DNA of 64,000 bases from Streptomyces liliifuscus. Its GTDB lineage: Bacteria > Actinomycetota > Actinomycetes > Streptomycetales > Streptomycetaceae. Below are positions 25,827 to 34,659 of the stretch, piece by piece. Positions within the stretch are counted from its first letter, which is position 1, and every line of letters begins with the position of its first letter. The notes under the pieces were generated by a model. That model ran no database searches. It was given only the letters and a program-made list of their open reading frames with translations, and was not told where the DNA came from. The DNA is taken from the NCBI RefSeq assembly GCF_016598615.1, contig NZ_CP066831.1:5270001-5334000 (forward strand), in the 5' to 3' direction. The position numbers were made by a program, and so were the translations under genes.

Positions 25827-26609
25827 TCACACCCCCCGCCCTTCCCCCCGCACCACCGACTCGATCCCCGTGATCACCAGATCGAGCGCAAAGTGAAAGT
25901 CCCGCTCGTACATCTCCTCCACCGTGTTGCCCCCACGAGCCCGCATGATCTCCTTGGACTCCTCGAGAACATCGTCGAGTTCAGGAGCCTGCCGAATCGT
26001 GCTCAGGGCCTGCTGGAAGTACTCGTCAGGACTCAGCCCCGCATCGGCGGACCGCAACGTGAAATGCCCCTCGATCGTGCCGAATCCGTACACGAACTGG
26101 AAGACCGCGGAGATGGCCCCGGTCAGCCGGTGCGTGGGCAGCCCGGTCCTGCGGATCACCTGCTGCACGGTGCGCGAGAACGCGACCGACCTGGGCCCGA
26201 TGTTGAGGAACGTCCCGGCGAGCGGCGACACCCAGGGGTGCCGGACGAGCAGCGCCCGGTACCCGACAGCCAGTGCCCGGAGCTGGTCCCGCCAGTCCTC
26301 GCCCGACTCCGGGTCCGGCAGCTCCAGTTCACCGAACACCGCGTCGAGGGCGAGCTCGAGAAGATCGTCCTTGGTGTCCACGTACCAGTAGACGGACATC
26401 GCGGTCACGTTCAGCTCGGCGGCCAGCCGGCGCATGGAGAACTTGGCCAGCCCCTCCGAGTCGAGCAGTCGTACCGTGACCTCGGTGATCCGGTCCCGGT
26501 CGAGCGACGACGGCTGCCCGCCCCGGGCACCGCCGCCCCGCGGGGCCTTGCCCTCCAGCCAGACGCTGGTCCGCGCCGGACGCTTGGCCCGGTCGGCTGC
26601 CCTCACCAT
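25827..26609 (-). CDS. TetR-family transcriptional regulator (TetR_C_1 type)
   Basis: 260 aa. N-terminal HTH (RITEVTVRLLDSEGLAKFSMRRLAAELNVTAMSVYWYVDTKDDLLELALD), preceded by a basic Gly-rich extension, and the larger ligand-binding domain typical of tetracycline-repressor-like regulators. GAGGAAGG stands 5 nt before ATG 26609. It is the downstream gene of the MFS-TetR operon and probably represses it through the paired operators at 28218-28247. Inducer unknown. Confidence 0.92.
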   Translation of the reverse strand: MVRAADRAKRPARTSVWLEGKAPRGGGARGGQPSSLDRDRITEVTVRLLDSEGLAKFSMRRLAAELNVTAMSVYWYVDTKDDLLELALDAVFGELELPDPESGEDWRDQLRALAVGYRALLVRHPWVSPLAGTFLNIGPRSVAFSRTVQQVIRRTGLPTHRLTGAISAVFQFVYGFGTIEGHFTLRSADAGLSPDEYFQQALSTIRQAPELDDVLEESKEIMRARGGNTVEEMYERDFHFALDLVITGIESVVRGEGRGV

Positions 26610-26689
26610 GGCGCACCTTCCTCGGAACTCTTACGGAGAGGGCGACCCGGAACACCGAGGTCCGCCCCCTCCCTGATGCTAAGCGGGCC

Positions 26690-28213
26690 CTACGCCGCAA
26701 TCGTCACCGCGGAGTCTGCCCGTTCCGCTCTCCGGAGCAACGCCGCGGCCAGCAGTCCACCGAGCAGCACGGCGACCGCGCCGACCAGTTGACTCGTCTC
26801 CAGACCCGAGGCGAACGCGTCCGTGATCCGGGCTCGCTCGTCCGCCGACTCAGCGGAGGCCAGCGCCGCCGGCAACGAGGCCGCCGCGACCGAGACCAGC
26901 GCGGCGAAGCGGGAGTTGAGAACCGCGCCGAGCACCGCCACGCCCAGCCCGAGGCCGAATTCGTTGAGCGTGCCGTTGACGCCCGCGCCGACGCCCGCCT
27001 TCTCCGGGGGAATCGCGCTCATGATGGCGTTGGCCATGGCGGGCATGGCGACCGCGATACCGGCGCCCATGACGACCAGTCCCAGCAGCATGCCTCCGTA
27101 ACCGCCGCCCGTGCCGCCGCTGAGCAGGGCAATCGCGGCCAGGCCCGCCGACAGCATCGTCATTCCGAGGGCGATGGTGGCCGGGGTGCCCAGCTTGGTG
27201 ACGATCCGGGCGCCCACGCCGGTGAGGTTGAGCGCCACGACGGACAGGGCCATCGGAGCCGTACGAAGACCCGCCTCCAACGGCTCGTATCCGAGCACGA
27301 ACTGGAGGTGCTGGGTGAGCAGGAAGAGGGAACCGCCCATGCCGAAGGCGACCAGGATCGCGCCGGCGACGGCACCGATGAAGCGCTGGTTGCGGAAGAA
27401 GTGCATGTCCAGCATGGGGTGCTCAATGCTCAGCTCCCAGCGGACGAAGGCAGCGAGGACGGCGAGGCCGACCGCGCCCGACCCCAGGACCTGGAACGAC
27501 GTCCAGCCGTGCTCGGGGCCCGAGATGATCGCGTAGACGACCGCGGTCATACCGATCGTGGAGAGCACCGCGCCGAGGAGGTCCGGGCGGTCGCCCTGGG
27601 GGTTCTTGGACTCGGGGACCAGCTTGAGCACGGCAACCAGGGCGAGGGCGGCCACGGGGATGTTGATCAGGAAGATCGCGCCCCACCAGAAGTGTTCGAG
27701 CATGACGCCGCCGAGCAGCGGGCCCGCCGCGAAGCCGAGCGAGTTGACCGTCGACCAGAGGCCGATCGCCTTGACCCGCTCGGTGTCGTCGAAGATCTGT
27801 ACGACGACGGCGAGGGTCGTGGTCATCAGGAGCGCGCCGCCGACGCCCATGCCGGCGCGGGCCGCGATGAGTTGGGTCGCGCTCTGGGCGAGCCCCGCGG
27901 TGAGCGAGCCGACGCCGAAGAGGACCAGGCCGGTGGCGAGCATCTTCTTGCGGCCGTAGCGGTCGGCCGCGCTGCCGGCGGTGAGCAGCAGGCCCGACTG
28001 GACCAGCGAGTACGCGTTGATCATCCACTGGATGTCCGCCGTGGACGCGTCCAACTCCGCCGTGAGGGAGGGGATCGCGACGTTGAGGACGGTGTTGTCG
28101 AGCAGCACGGTGAGCGTGGCCAGCAGGATCACACCGAGGATCAGCCAGCGCTGGGGATGGCCTTGGCTTTGACCCAGGCCTTGGCTTGGGCTTTCGCCCT
28201 GCGAAATTGGCAT
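26690..28213 (-). CDS. DHA2-type MFS multidrug exporter
   Basis: 507-aa 14-helix antiporter: VTVLLDNTVLNVAIPSL, motif A GSAADRYGRKKML, motif C-like STVNSLGFAAGPLLGGVML. The ATG 28213 gives the normal cytoplasmic N-terminus (MPISQGESPSQGLG); the longer frame passes through the operator and terminator DNA. Cotranscribed with the tetR gene. Substrate unknown. Confidence 0.92.
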   Translation of the reverse strand: MPISQGESPSQGLGQSQGHPQRWLILGVILLATLTVLLDNTVLNVAIPSLTAELDASTADIQWMINAYSLVQSGLLLTAGSAADRYGRKKMLATGLVLFGVGSLTAGLAQSATQLIAARAGMGVGGALLMTTTLAVVVQIFDDTERVKAIGLWSTVNSLGFAAGPLLGGVMLEHFWWGAIFLINIPVAALALVAVLKLVPESKNPQGDRPDLLGAVLSTIGMTAVVYAIISGPEHGWTSFQVLGSGAVGLAVLAAFVRWELSIEHPMLDMHFFRNQRFIGAVAGAILVAFGMGGSLFLLTQHLQFVLGYEPLEAGLRTAPMALSVVALNLTGVGARIVTKLGTPATIALGMTMLSAGLAAIALLSGGTGGGYGGMLLGLVVMGAGIAVAMPAMANAIMSAIPPEKAGVGAGVNGTLNEFGLGLGVAVLGAVLNSRFAALVSVAAASLPAALASAESADERARITDAFASGLETSQLVGAVAVLLGGLLAAALLRRAERADSAVTIAA

Positions 28214-28217
28214 GCCA

Positions 28218-28247
28218 TACACCGTAGAACAACTCCCATACGCCGTA
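28218..28247 (-). promoter_or_regulatory. Paired TetR-type operators before the MFS gene
   Basis: TACACCGTA (28218-28226) and TACGCCGTA (28239-28247) are near-palindromes starting 21 bp apart (two helix turns) and lie within 35 bp of the MFS start. They are likely binding sites for the TetR encoded in the same operon. Confidence 0.55.
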
Positions 28248-28254
28248 CAACACA

Positions 28255-28305
28255 AAAAGAGAGGGGTGGCGGCCGAGGCACTCTCGCCCCGGCCGCCACC
28301 CCTCT
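28255..28305 (-). terminator. Strong intrinsic terminator of the glycosyltransferase operon
   Basis: Perfect 16-bp stem (28260-28275 with 28290-28305) and 14-nt loop. On the minus strand it is followed by CTTTTTG. It separates the leftward GT39 gene from the leftward MFS gene. Confidence 0.9.
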
Positions 28306-28335
28306 GCCACCGCCCTGCTGCCGCCGTACTCCGGG

Positions 28336-30597
28336 CTAGCTCGTCGGCTGTGTCAGGTCGTAGAAGGTGGACGAACCCACCGTCACCTCCTTGAAGTTCT
28401 CCTGCACCCACTCGCTGATCTGGGTCCCGGTGCCGGAGCTGCTGCCACCGCCACCGCCGCCCATGGAGCCGGAGGAGATGAAGTAGTGGATCTTCCCGTC
28501 CTCCACGTACTTCTTGAACTGGGCCAGCGTCGGCGACGGGTCGCTGCCGTTGAAGCCGCCGATCGCCATGACCGGGTCACCGGTGGAGAGCTGGTAACTC
28601 GCGGCGTTCTGGGCGCCGATGGCCGCCGCGACCCAGGTGTAGTCGCCGGAGTTCTTCTCCAGCAGGGCCTTGGCCTCGGAGCTGACGGTCGCGCCGTTGA
28701 GCAGACCGCCCATACCGCCACCGCCGCCCATTCCGCCGCCGTCGCCCGTGCCGCCACCGCGCTGGGTCTGGCCGTTCTGGCCCGTCTGACCGTTGCCGGT
28801 CTGGCCGTTGCCGTTCTGCTGGCCCTGGCCGTTCTGACCGTTCTGGCCGCCGCCCGGCATTCCGCCGGTCGGGGGCTGGCCCATGCCGCCGCCCTGCTGG
28901 TTCTGACCGGTGCCGCCCTGCTGGTTCTGGCCCGGCATACCGCCGCCACCGGGGCCGCCGCCCATGCCGCCACCGCCGCCGCCCGGGCCGCCACGACCGC
29001 CCGAGACCGCCGGACCCGCCGTCACGATCGAACCGGTGTGGCCCTCGTTCAGCGTGGTGAGGGTGTACGCCGTCGGACCCGCGAGGGCCGCGACGAAGCT
29101 CAGCCCGACGACCCCGAGGGCCAGCCGGCGCCCGAGCCGGGACACGAAGACCAGGCCGAGCGCGGCGACCAGGCCGCCCACCAGGACCAGCCACTTGAGC
29201 CAGGGCAGATAGTCGGAGGAGCGGTTCAGGAGGACGTACCCCCAGACCGCGGTGGCCGTCACCCCGGCCGCCATGGGGAGCGAGACCCACATCCGGCCGC
29301 GCTCCTCCCACAGCACGCTCGCGCCCATGCCGATCACGGCGGCGACGTACGGGGCGAGGGCCACCGTGTAGTACTCGTGGAAGATGCCCTGCATGAAGCT
29401 GAAGATCACCATGGTGATCAGCAGCGAGCCGCCCCAGGCGAGGAACGCGGCGCGGGCCGTGTCGGTCCGCTTCGCCTTCCAGGTGAGGGCGATGCCCGCG
29501 GCGAGCACGATCAGCGCGGCCGGGATCAGCCAGGAGATCTGGCCGCCGATGGAGGAGCTGAACATCCGGTCCCAGCCGGTCTCGCCCCAGCCGCCACCGC
29601 CGCCGCCTCCGACACTGCCGGTCTCCTCGCCGTTGATACGGCCGAGTCCGTTGTATCCGAAGGTCAGTTCAAGGAAGGAGTTGTTCTGCGAGCCGCCGAT
29701 GTACGGGCGGGAGGACGCGGGCCACAGTTCCACTATGGCCACCCACCAGCCGCCCGCGACGATCATCGACAGGCCCGCGAGGAGCACCTGCCCGATGCGC
29801 TTGCGCAGGTTCGTCGGCGCGAAGACCACGTAGATCAGGGCCAGCGGAGGCAGGATCAGGAAGGCCTGGAGGGTCTTCACCAGGAAGGCGAGACCGACGG
29901 CCGCACCCGCCCACACCAGCCACTTCGTCTGGGCCTTCTCCATGGCGCGCAGCACGCAGTAGACCGTGACGGCCATCAGGAGCGCGAGGGCCGCGTCCGG
30001 GTTGTTGAAGCGGAACATCAGTGCGGCGACGGGCGTGAGCGCGAAGACCGCCATCGCGATGAAGCCGGCCGCGGCACTGAACCGGCGGCGCAGGGCCCCG
30101 TACAGCACTCCGGCCGTGGCGACGGCCATGAGGACCTGCGGGAACAGGATCGCGAAGGAGTTCAGACCGAACAGCCGCACCGACAGCGCCATCGGCCACA
30201 GGGAGGCCGGGGGCTTGTCGACGGTGATGGCGTTGGCCGAGTCGAGCGAGCCGAAGAAGAAGGCCTTCCAGGACTGGCTGCCGGCCTGGACGGCCGCGGA
30301 GTAGAAGGAGTTGGCGTACCCGGAGGCCGTGAGGTTCCAGGTGTAGAGCGCGCCGATCAGCAGCAGCGTGCCGAGGAACGCGGGACGCGTCCAGCGGTGG
30401 TCCTCGGGCCGCCCGCGCCACAGACGGCGTACGAAGGGCTGCTTGGGACTGCCGTCCTCGGGGGCGGCCGGCGGAGCAACCACGGGCTCCTGCACGGCGG
30501 TTGCCCCGGTCGGGCCCGGCGGTCCCCAGTCGGGGCTCGCGCCCCCGGAGGGACCGGCGCCCCCCTGATAGCTCGTATCGGGCTGAGTCGTCGTCAT
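28336..30597 (-). CDS. GT39/ArnT-like membrane glycosyltransferase with glycine-glutamine-rich insert
   Basis: 753 aa. N-terminal Pro/Gly-rich cytoplasmic tail, then about 12 hydrophobic helices. The GT39 features are the acidic first loop (YSAAVQAGSQSWKAFFFGSLD) and DKPPASLWPMALSVRLFG. Such enzymes transfer sugars from polyprenyl-phosphate donors outside the membrane. Between residues about 515 and 640 is a striking insert of Gly, Gln, Asn and Met repeats (28735-29000), followed by a soluble C-terminal domain (WVAAAIGAQNAASYQLSTGDPVMAIGGFNG). The ATG overlaps the stop of the GT2 gene (ATGA), so the two are coupled and probably form a donor-making and donor-using pair. Confidence 0.9.
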   Translation of the reverse strand: MTTTQPDTSYQGGAGPSGGASPDWGPPGPTGATAVQEPVVAPPAAPEDGSPKQPFVRRLWRGRPEDHRWTRPAFLGTLLLIGALYTWNLTASGYANSFYSAAVQAGSQSWKAFFFGSLDSANAITVDKPPASLWPMALSVRLFGLNSFAILFPQVLMAVATAGVLYGALRRRFSAAAGFIAMAVFALTPVAALMFRFNNPDAALALLMAVTVYCVLRAMEKAQTKWLVWAGAAVGLAFLVKTLQAFLILPPLALIYVVFAPTNLRKRIGQVLLAGLSMIVAGGWWVAIVELWPASSRPYIGGSQNNSFLELTFGYNGLGRINGEETGSVGGGGGGGWGETGWDRMFSSSIGGQISWLIPAALIVLAAGIALTWKAKRTDTARAAFLAWGGSLLITMVIFSFMQGIFHEYYTVALAPYVAAVIGMGASVLWEERGRMWVSLPMAAGVTATAVWGYVLLNRSSDYLPWLKWLVLVGGLVAALGLVFVSRLGRRLALGVVGLSFVAALAGPTAYTLTTLNEGHTGSIVTAGPAVSGGRGGPGGGGGGMGGGPGGGGMPGQNQQGGTGQNQQGGGMGQPPTGGMPGGGQNGQNGQGQQNGNGQTGNGQTGQNGQTQRGGGTGDGGGMGGGGGMGGLLNGATVSSEAKALLEKNSGDYTWVAAAIGAQNAASYQLSTGDPVMAIGGFNGSDPSPTLAQFKKYVEDGKIHYFISSGSMGGGGGGSSSGTGTQISEWVQENFKEVTVGSSTFYDLTQPTS

Positions 30598-32081
30598 CGT
30601 GCGTCCCTCGGATCGTGATCGTTCGGACGCACCGGCTGAAGCTGCATGGTCGCGTCCCCCCAGGTCTGGTGGTCGTGCGGAGAGTGGGTCGTGCCGTACG
30701 CGGTCGTCCCGTACGAGGTCGACTCGTGGGGCACGGGAGCCGATCCGTACGGGGACCGCGGCGCCGTCGCGTAGACGGGCGACGCGGGTCCGACCGGCAC
30801 GGCGGGTGTGTGCGAGGCGACGACGGTCGACGGTGACTCGTCGCGCCGGTCAGGGAACACCCAGGCCCTGAAGAGCAGGAACCGCAGCACGGTGGCCGCG
30901 AGGTTGGCGGCGATCAGCACCGCCAGTTCGGTGGAGTGCGCGGGGTCGTTCGTCGCCGCGTTCAGGGCGGCGAGCGAACCGCTGGTCAGGGCGAGCCCGA
31001 TGCCGAAGACGACCAGGCCCTGCGCCTGGTGCTTCACGGCGCCGCCCCGGCCGCGCACACCGAAGGTGAGACGCCGGTTGGCCGCGGTGTTGGCGACCGC
31101 CGAGACGAGCAGGGCGAGCGCGTTGGCGACCTGCGACCCCGAGAACGTACGGAAGCCGCTGTAGAGCAGCAGATAGAACAGCGTGGACAGACCGCCCACG
31201 ACACAGAACCCGACGAGCTGGCGGGCAAGACCCTTCGGTACGCCGCTGATCTCGCGGTCGCGGGGATCGTCGCCGAAGGGCCGGGCGAGCCGGTCGAGCG
31301 CCAGCGAACCGGTGGCCAGGGCACGCCCCACCCGCCAGACACCCTTCAGGTCGTCGGTCGCGGTCTTCACGATGTGCACGGTCGAGTCCGGGTCGTCGAC
31401 CCAGTCGACCGGCACCTCGTGGATCCGCAGCCCGGCCCGCTCGGCGAGGACCAGCATCTCGGTGTCGAAGAACCATCCGGTGTCCTCGACGAGTGGCAGC
31501 AGCACCTGCGCGACATCGCGCCGGATCGCCTTGAAACCGCACTGGGCGTCGGAGAAGCGGGCCTGCAACGAACCCCGCAGGATCAGGTTGTACGTACGGG
31601 AGATGAACTCCCGCTTGGCGCCCCGCACCACCCGCGAGCTGCGGGCGAGCCGCGAGCCGATCGCCAGGTCCGAGTGACCTGAGATCAGCGGGGCGACCAG
31701 CGGGAGAAGCGCGTTGAGGTCGGTGGAGAGGTCGACGTCCATATAGGCGAGGACCGGGGCGTCCGAGGCGGACCAGACGGTGCGCAGTGCTCGACCGCGC
31801 CCCTTCTGCTCCAGCCGGAACGCCCTGACCTCGGGTATCTCCGCCTCCAGCCGCGCCGCCACCAGGGGAGTGGTGTCCGTGGACGCGTTGTCCGCGATGG
31901 TGATGCGGAACGCGTACGGGAAGGTGCGGGCAAGGTGCTCATGCAGTCTGAGCACACACGGCTGGAGGTCCTTCTCCTCGTTGTAGACGGGGATCACTAC
32001 GTCCAGGACAGGCGTACCGGCATTTCCGGCCGGGAGGTGCTCCCGCGCCGGCAGGTTGCCGGGAGAAGGTTCGGTTCGCAT
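30594..32081 (-). CDS. Bifunctional GT2 polyprenyl-phosphate glycosyltransferase with GtrA domain
   Basis: 495 aa. Residues about 25-270 are a DPM1-like GT2 enzyme: VVIPVYNEEKDL, NASTD, the DXD region YMDVDLSTD, and QCGFKAI. It makes polyprenyl-phosphate sugars on the inner face. A four-helix GtrA domain follows (FCVVGGLSTLFYLLLYSG to RFLLFRAWVFP), a putative flippase, then a Tyr/Thr/Ser-Pro tail. ATG 32081 lies 14 bp after the kinase stop; longer starts overlap the kinase gene. It is expected to feed the GT39 enzyme encoded next. Confidence 0.92.
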   Translation of the reverse strand: MRTEPSPGNLPAREHLPAGNAGTPVLDVVIPVYNEEKDLQPCVLRLHEHLARTFPYAFRITIADNASTDTTPLVAARLEAEIPEVRAFRLEQKGRGRALRTVWSASDAPVLAYMDVDLSTDLNALLPLVAPLISGHSDLAIGSRLARSSRVVRGAKREFISRTYNLILRGSLQARFSDAQCGFKAIRRDVAQVLLPLVEDTGWFFDTEMLVLAERAGLRIHEVPVDWVDDPDSTVHIVKTATDDLKGVWRVGRALATGSLALDRLARPFGDDPRDREISGVPKGLARQLVGFCVVGGLSTLFYLLLYSGFRTFSGSQVANALALLVSAVANTAANRRLTFGVRGRGGAVKHQAQGLVVFGIGLALTSGSLAALNAATNDPAHSTELAVLIAANLAATVLRFLLFRAWVFPDRRDESPSTVVASHTPAVPVGPASPVYATAPRSPYGSAPVPHESTSYGTTAYGTTHSPHDHQTWGDATMQLQPVRPNDHDPRDAR

Positions 32082-32095
32082 GACGACGACTCTCG

Positions 32096-33709
32096 TCAAG
32101 CGCCCTGTTGCACCCATGTGGTCGTGCTGTGCTGTGCCTGTGAGTACGATTGCGAATTCGATGAGGAAATGAAGGCCTCATGAGAATGCGAGGCTTCGGG
32201 CGCCAGCGCGGGCAGATGCACGGTAAAGACGGTGCGTCCGGGCACGCTGTCGACGGTCACCGCGCCGCCGTGCGCGGCCGCGACGGCCTGCACGATGGCG
32301 AGCCCGAGTCCGGTGGATCCGGAGGCACGTGACCGGGACGAGTCGCCCCTGGCGAACCGCTCGAAGACATGCGGGAGCAGGTCCGGCGGAATGCCCTGGC
32401 CGTCGTCCTGGACGTCCACGCACACCCAGGGTCCCTGACGGTGCACGCGTGCGGTCACCGTCGTTCCTGGAGGTGTGTGCGTTCGCGCATTCGCAAACAG
32501 ATTCACCATGACCTGCTGGACGCGGGCGGCGTCCGCCAGCACGAGCGCCGGTTCGTCGGGCAGTTCGAGGCGCCAGTTGTGTTCGCGACCGGCCGCGCGG
32601 GCGTCGCTCACCGCGTCCACCACCAGCGGGGAGAGGTCGGTGTGCTCGTAGCTGAGCGGCCGTCCGGCGTCCAGGCGCGCGAGCAGCAGCAGGTCCTCGA
32701 CCAGCCCGGTCATCCGACCGGCCTCGGACTCGATCCGGCCGAGCGCGTGTCTGGTGTCGGGCCCGGTCTCCTCCCGTCCGCGTCTGGTCAGCTCTGCGTA
32801 ACCGCGGATGGACGCCAGCGGTGTACGCAGCTCATGGCTCGCGTCCGCGACGAACTGCCGTACGCGCGTCTCGCTCTCCTGGCGCGCGTGCAGGGCTCCG
32901 TGGACGTGGTCGAGCATGCGGTTGAGGGCGGCGCCGACCTGTCCGACCTCCGTGTGGGGGTCGGTCTCGGACTCGGGCACACGCTCGTTGAGCGTCACCT
33001 CGCCGCTGTGGAGGGGCAGTTCGGAGACGCGGGTCGCGGTGGAGGCGACCTTGCGGAGGGGGCGGAGGGCGACCGTGACCAGGACGGACCCGGCGATTCC
33101 GGCGGCGACGAGACCGGCCACCGTGACGCTCACCTCGACGAGGATGAGGGTGTTGATGGTGCTGGTGACGGACTCGGTGGGCAGGGCGACGTAGTAGCCG
33201 CCCCTGTTGCCCTCGACGTACTTGACGCGGTACTCACCGAGCCCGGGGATCTCCACGGTGTGGACCCCGGTCTTCGACACGGAGCCGATCGCGGACTTCT
33301 GCGCCTCGGTCAGCGAGTCGGTGACCATGCCCTCGAAGCCCTCGCTGTCGGAGTTCTTCTCCTTGGCGACGACCGCGTCATTGATTCCGCCGTCGTCACT
33401 CACCTTGGCGACAACGGTGTTCTCCTCCGTGCCGCCCTTGGTGACGAACCCGAACGGCCCTCCGGGAGGCTCGTCCTTCAGCTCCGACGGACTGTCCGGT
33501 CTCACCGGGCCGCCCGTGGCCCGGTCGCCGACCTCGCTCAGCGAGGTGCCCAACTGGTCGTACAGGTGCTGGCTCAACGCGATGGTCGTCACCGTACCGA
33601 TCACCGCACACACCACCGCGATGAGCGCGACCGCCGAGACGACGAGCCGCGTCCGCAGCGTCCGAGGCTGTCGGCGCCGCTGCTTCCGCAGCTGTCGTCG
33701 CCCGCTCAT
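32096..33709 (-). CDS. Membrane sensor histidine kinase
   Basis: 537 aa. First membrane helix at about 20-45, an extracellular sensor of about 140 residues, second helix (about 190-210), HAMP (LRPLRKVASTATRVSELPL), HisKA with the phospho-His (DASHELRTPLASIRGYAELT), and HATPase (NLFANARTHTPPG, DDGQGIP, GSTGLGLAIVQAVAAAHGG). The ATG overlaps the response regulator stop (ATGA). The signal is unknown; placement with two envelope glycosyltransferases suggests a cell-surface cue. Confidence 0.94.
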   Translation of the reverse strand: MSGRRQLRKQRRRQPRTLRTRLVVSAVALIAVVCAVIGTVTTIALSQHLYDQLGTSLSEVGDRATGGPVRPDSPSELKDEPPGGPFGFVTKGGTEENTVVAKVSDDGGINDAVVAKEKNSDSEGFEGMVTDSLTEAQKSAIGSVSKTGVHTVEIPGLGEYRVKYVEGNRGGYYVALPTESVTSTINTLILVEVSVTVAGLVAAGIAGSVLVTVALRPLRKVASTATRVSELPLHSGEVTLNERVPESETDPHTEVGQVGAALNRMLDHVHGALHARQESETRVRQFVADASHELRTPLASIRGYAELTRRGREETGPDTRHALGRIESEAGRMTGLVEDLLLLARLDAGRPLSYEHTDLSPLVVDAVSDARAAGREHNWRLELPDEPALVLADAARVQQVMVNLFANARTHTPPGTTVTARVHRQGPWVCVDVQDDGQGIPPDLLPHVFERFARGDSSRSRASGSTGLGLAIVQAVAAAHGGAVTVDSVPGRTVFTVHLPALAPEASHSHEAFISSSNSQSYSQAQHSTTTWVQQGA

Positions 33710-34446
33710 GACACCGCGGGCTTGATCAGATACCCCGCACCACGCCGGGTGTGGATCATCGGCTCACGACCGGCGTCTATCTTGCGCCGCAGGTACGAGA
33801 TGTAGAGCTCGACGACATTGGCCTGACCGCCGAAGTCGTACGACCACACGCGGTCGAGGATCTGCGCCTTGCTGAGCACCCGGCGCGGGTTGCGCATCAG
33901 GAAGCGCAGCAGCTCGAACTCGGTCGCGGTGAGGTGGATGCCCTCGCCGCCCCGGGACACCTCGTGGCTGTCCTCGTCCAGGGTGAGGTCCCCGACGACG
34001 AGCACGGAGTCGGAGCGGCGGTCGGCGGCGCCGGAGCGGCGGATGAGCCCGCGCAGGCGGGCCACGACCTCTTCGAGGCTGAAGGGCTTGGTGACGTAGT
34101 CGTCGCCTCCGGCCGTCAGACCCGCGATCCGGTCCTCGACCGCGTCCTTGGCGGTCAGGAAGAGAACGGGCACGTCGGGCAGCTCGCGGCGCAGCCGGCC
34201 GAGGACGGCGAGACCGTCCATGTCGGGCAGCATCATGTCCAGCACCACGGCGTCGGGCCGGAACTCGCGCGCGGTCTGCACCGCACCGGTCCCGTCACCC
34301 GCGCTGCGGATCTGCCAGCCTTCGTAGCGAAGGGCCATGGACAACAGCTCGGTGATCGACAGCTCGTCGTCCACCACAAGCACTCGGACGGGGCTCCCGT
34401 CCGGCCTCAGCAGTTCGGTGCGCCCCTGGGGCGAGGTCGTGGTCAT
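33706..34446 (-). CDS. OmpR-family response regulator
   Basis: 246 aa. Receiver domain with VLVVDDE, the phospho-Asp in VVLDMMLPDMDG and Lys in DDYVTKPF. Winged-helix DNA-binding domain with LTATEFELLRFLMRNPRRVLSK and RVWSYDF...VVELYISYLRRKID. First gene of the four-gene operon RR-HK-GT2/GtrA-GT39. ATG 34446 is the usual family start; no clear ribosome site is visible, so initiation may be leaderless. The inverted repeat at 34499-34532 is a candidate own binding site. Confidence 0.93.
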   Translation of the reverse strand: MTTTSPQGRTELLRPDGSPVRVLVVDDELSITELLSMALRYEGWQIRSAGDGTGAVQTAREFRPDAVVLDMMLPDMDGLAVLGRLRRELPDVPVLFLTAKDAVEDRIAGLTAGGDDYVTKPFSLEEVVARLRGLIRRSGAADRRSDSVLVVGDLTLDEDSHEVSRGGEGIHLTATEFELLRFLMRNPRRVLSKAQILDRVWSYDFGGQANVVELYISYLRRKIDAGREPMIHTRRGAGYLIKPAVS

Positions 34447-34498
34447 AGCGCACACATTGCTGGGCGCCTCTGAGAGCACGCTTTCTGGAACCTGTGAA

Positions 34499-34532
34499 TT
34501 GCCTGAGAAACGCACAGCCACCTCTCAGGCAA
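34499..34532. promoter_or_regulatory. Inverted repeat between the response regulator and the divergent propeller gene
   Basis: Perfect 9-bp arms TTGCCTGAG and CTCAGGCAA separated by 16 bp, 53 bp upstream of the response regulator start. A further TGGCAACTC half-site follows at 34539-34547. Position fits an operator controlling the divergent promoters. Confidence 0.55.
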
Positions 34533-34659
34533 CGCTCTGGCAACTCCTTGCCTCCGCGGACAGCGGCGGGGGAGGATCCGTCAGCCGCCGGTCATGGTGA
34601 TCAGGGGGGTGGCCTGTGGGGGGGCTGTTGTGGCGGGTGGGGACAGAGCTGACGGATCT

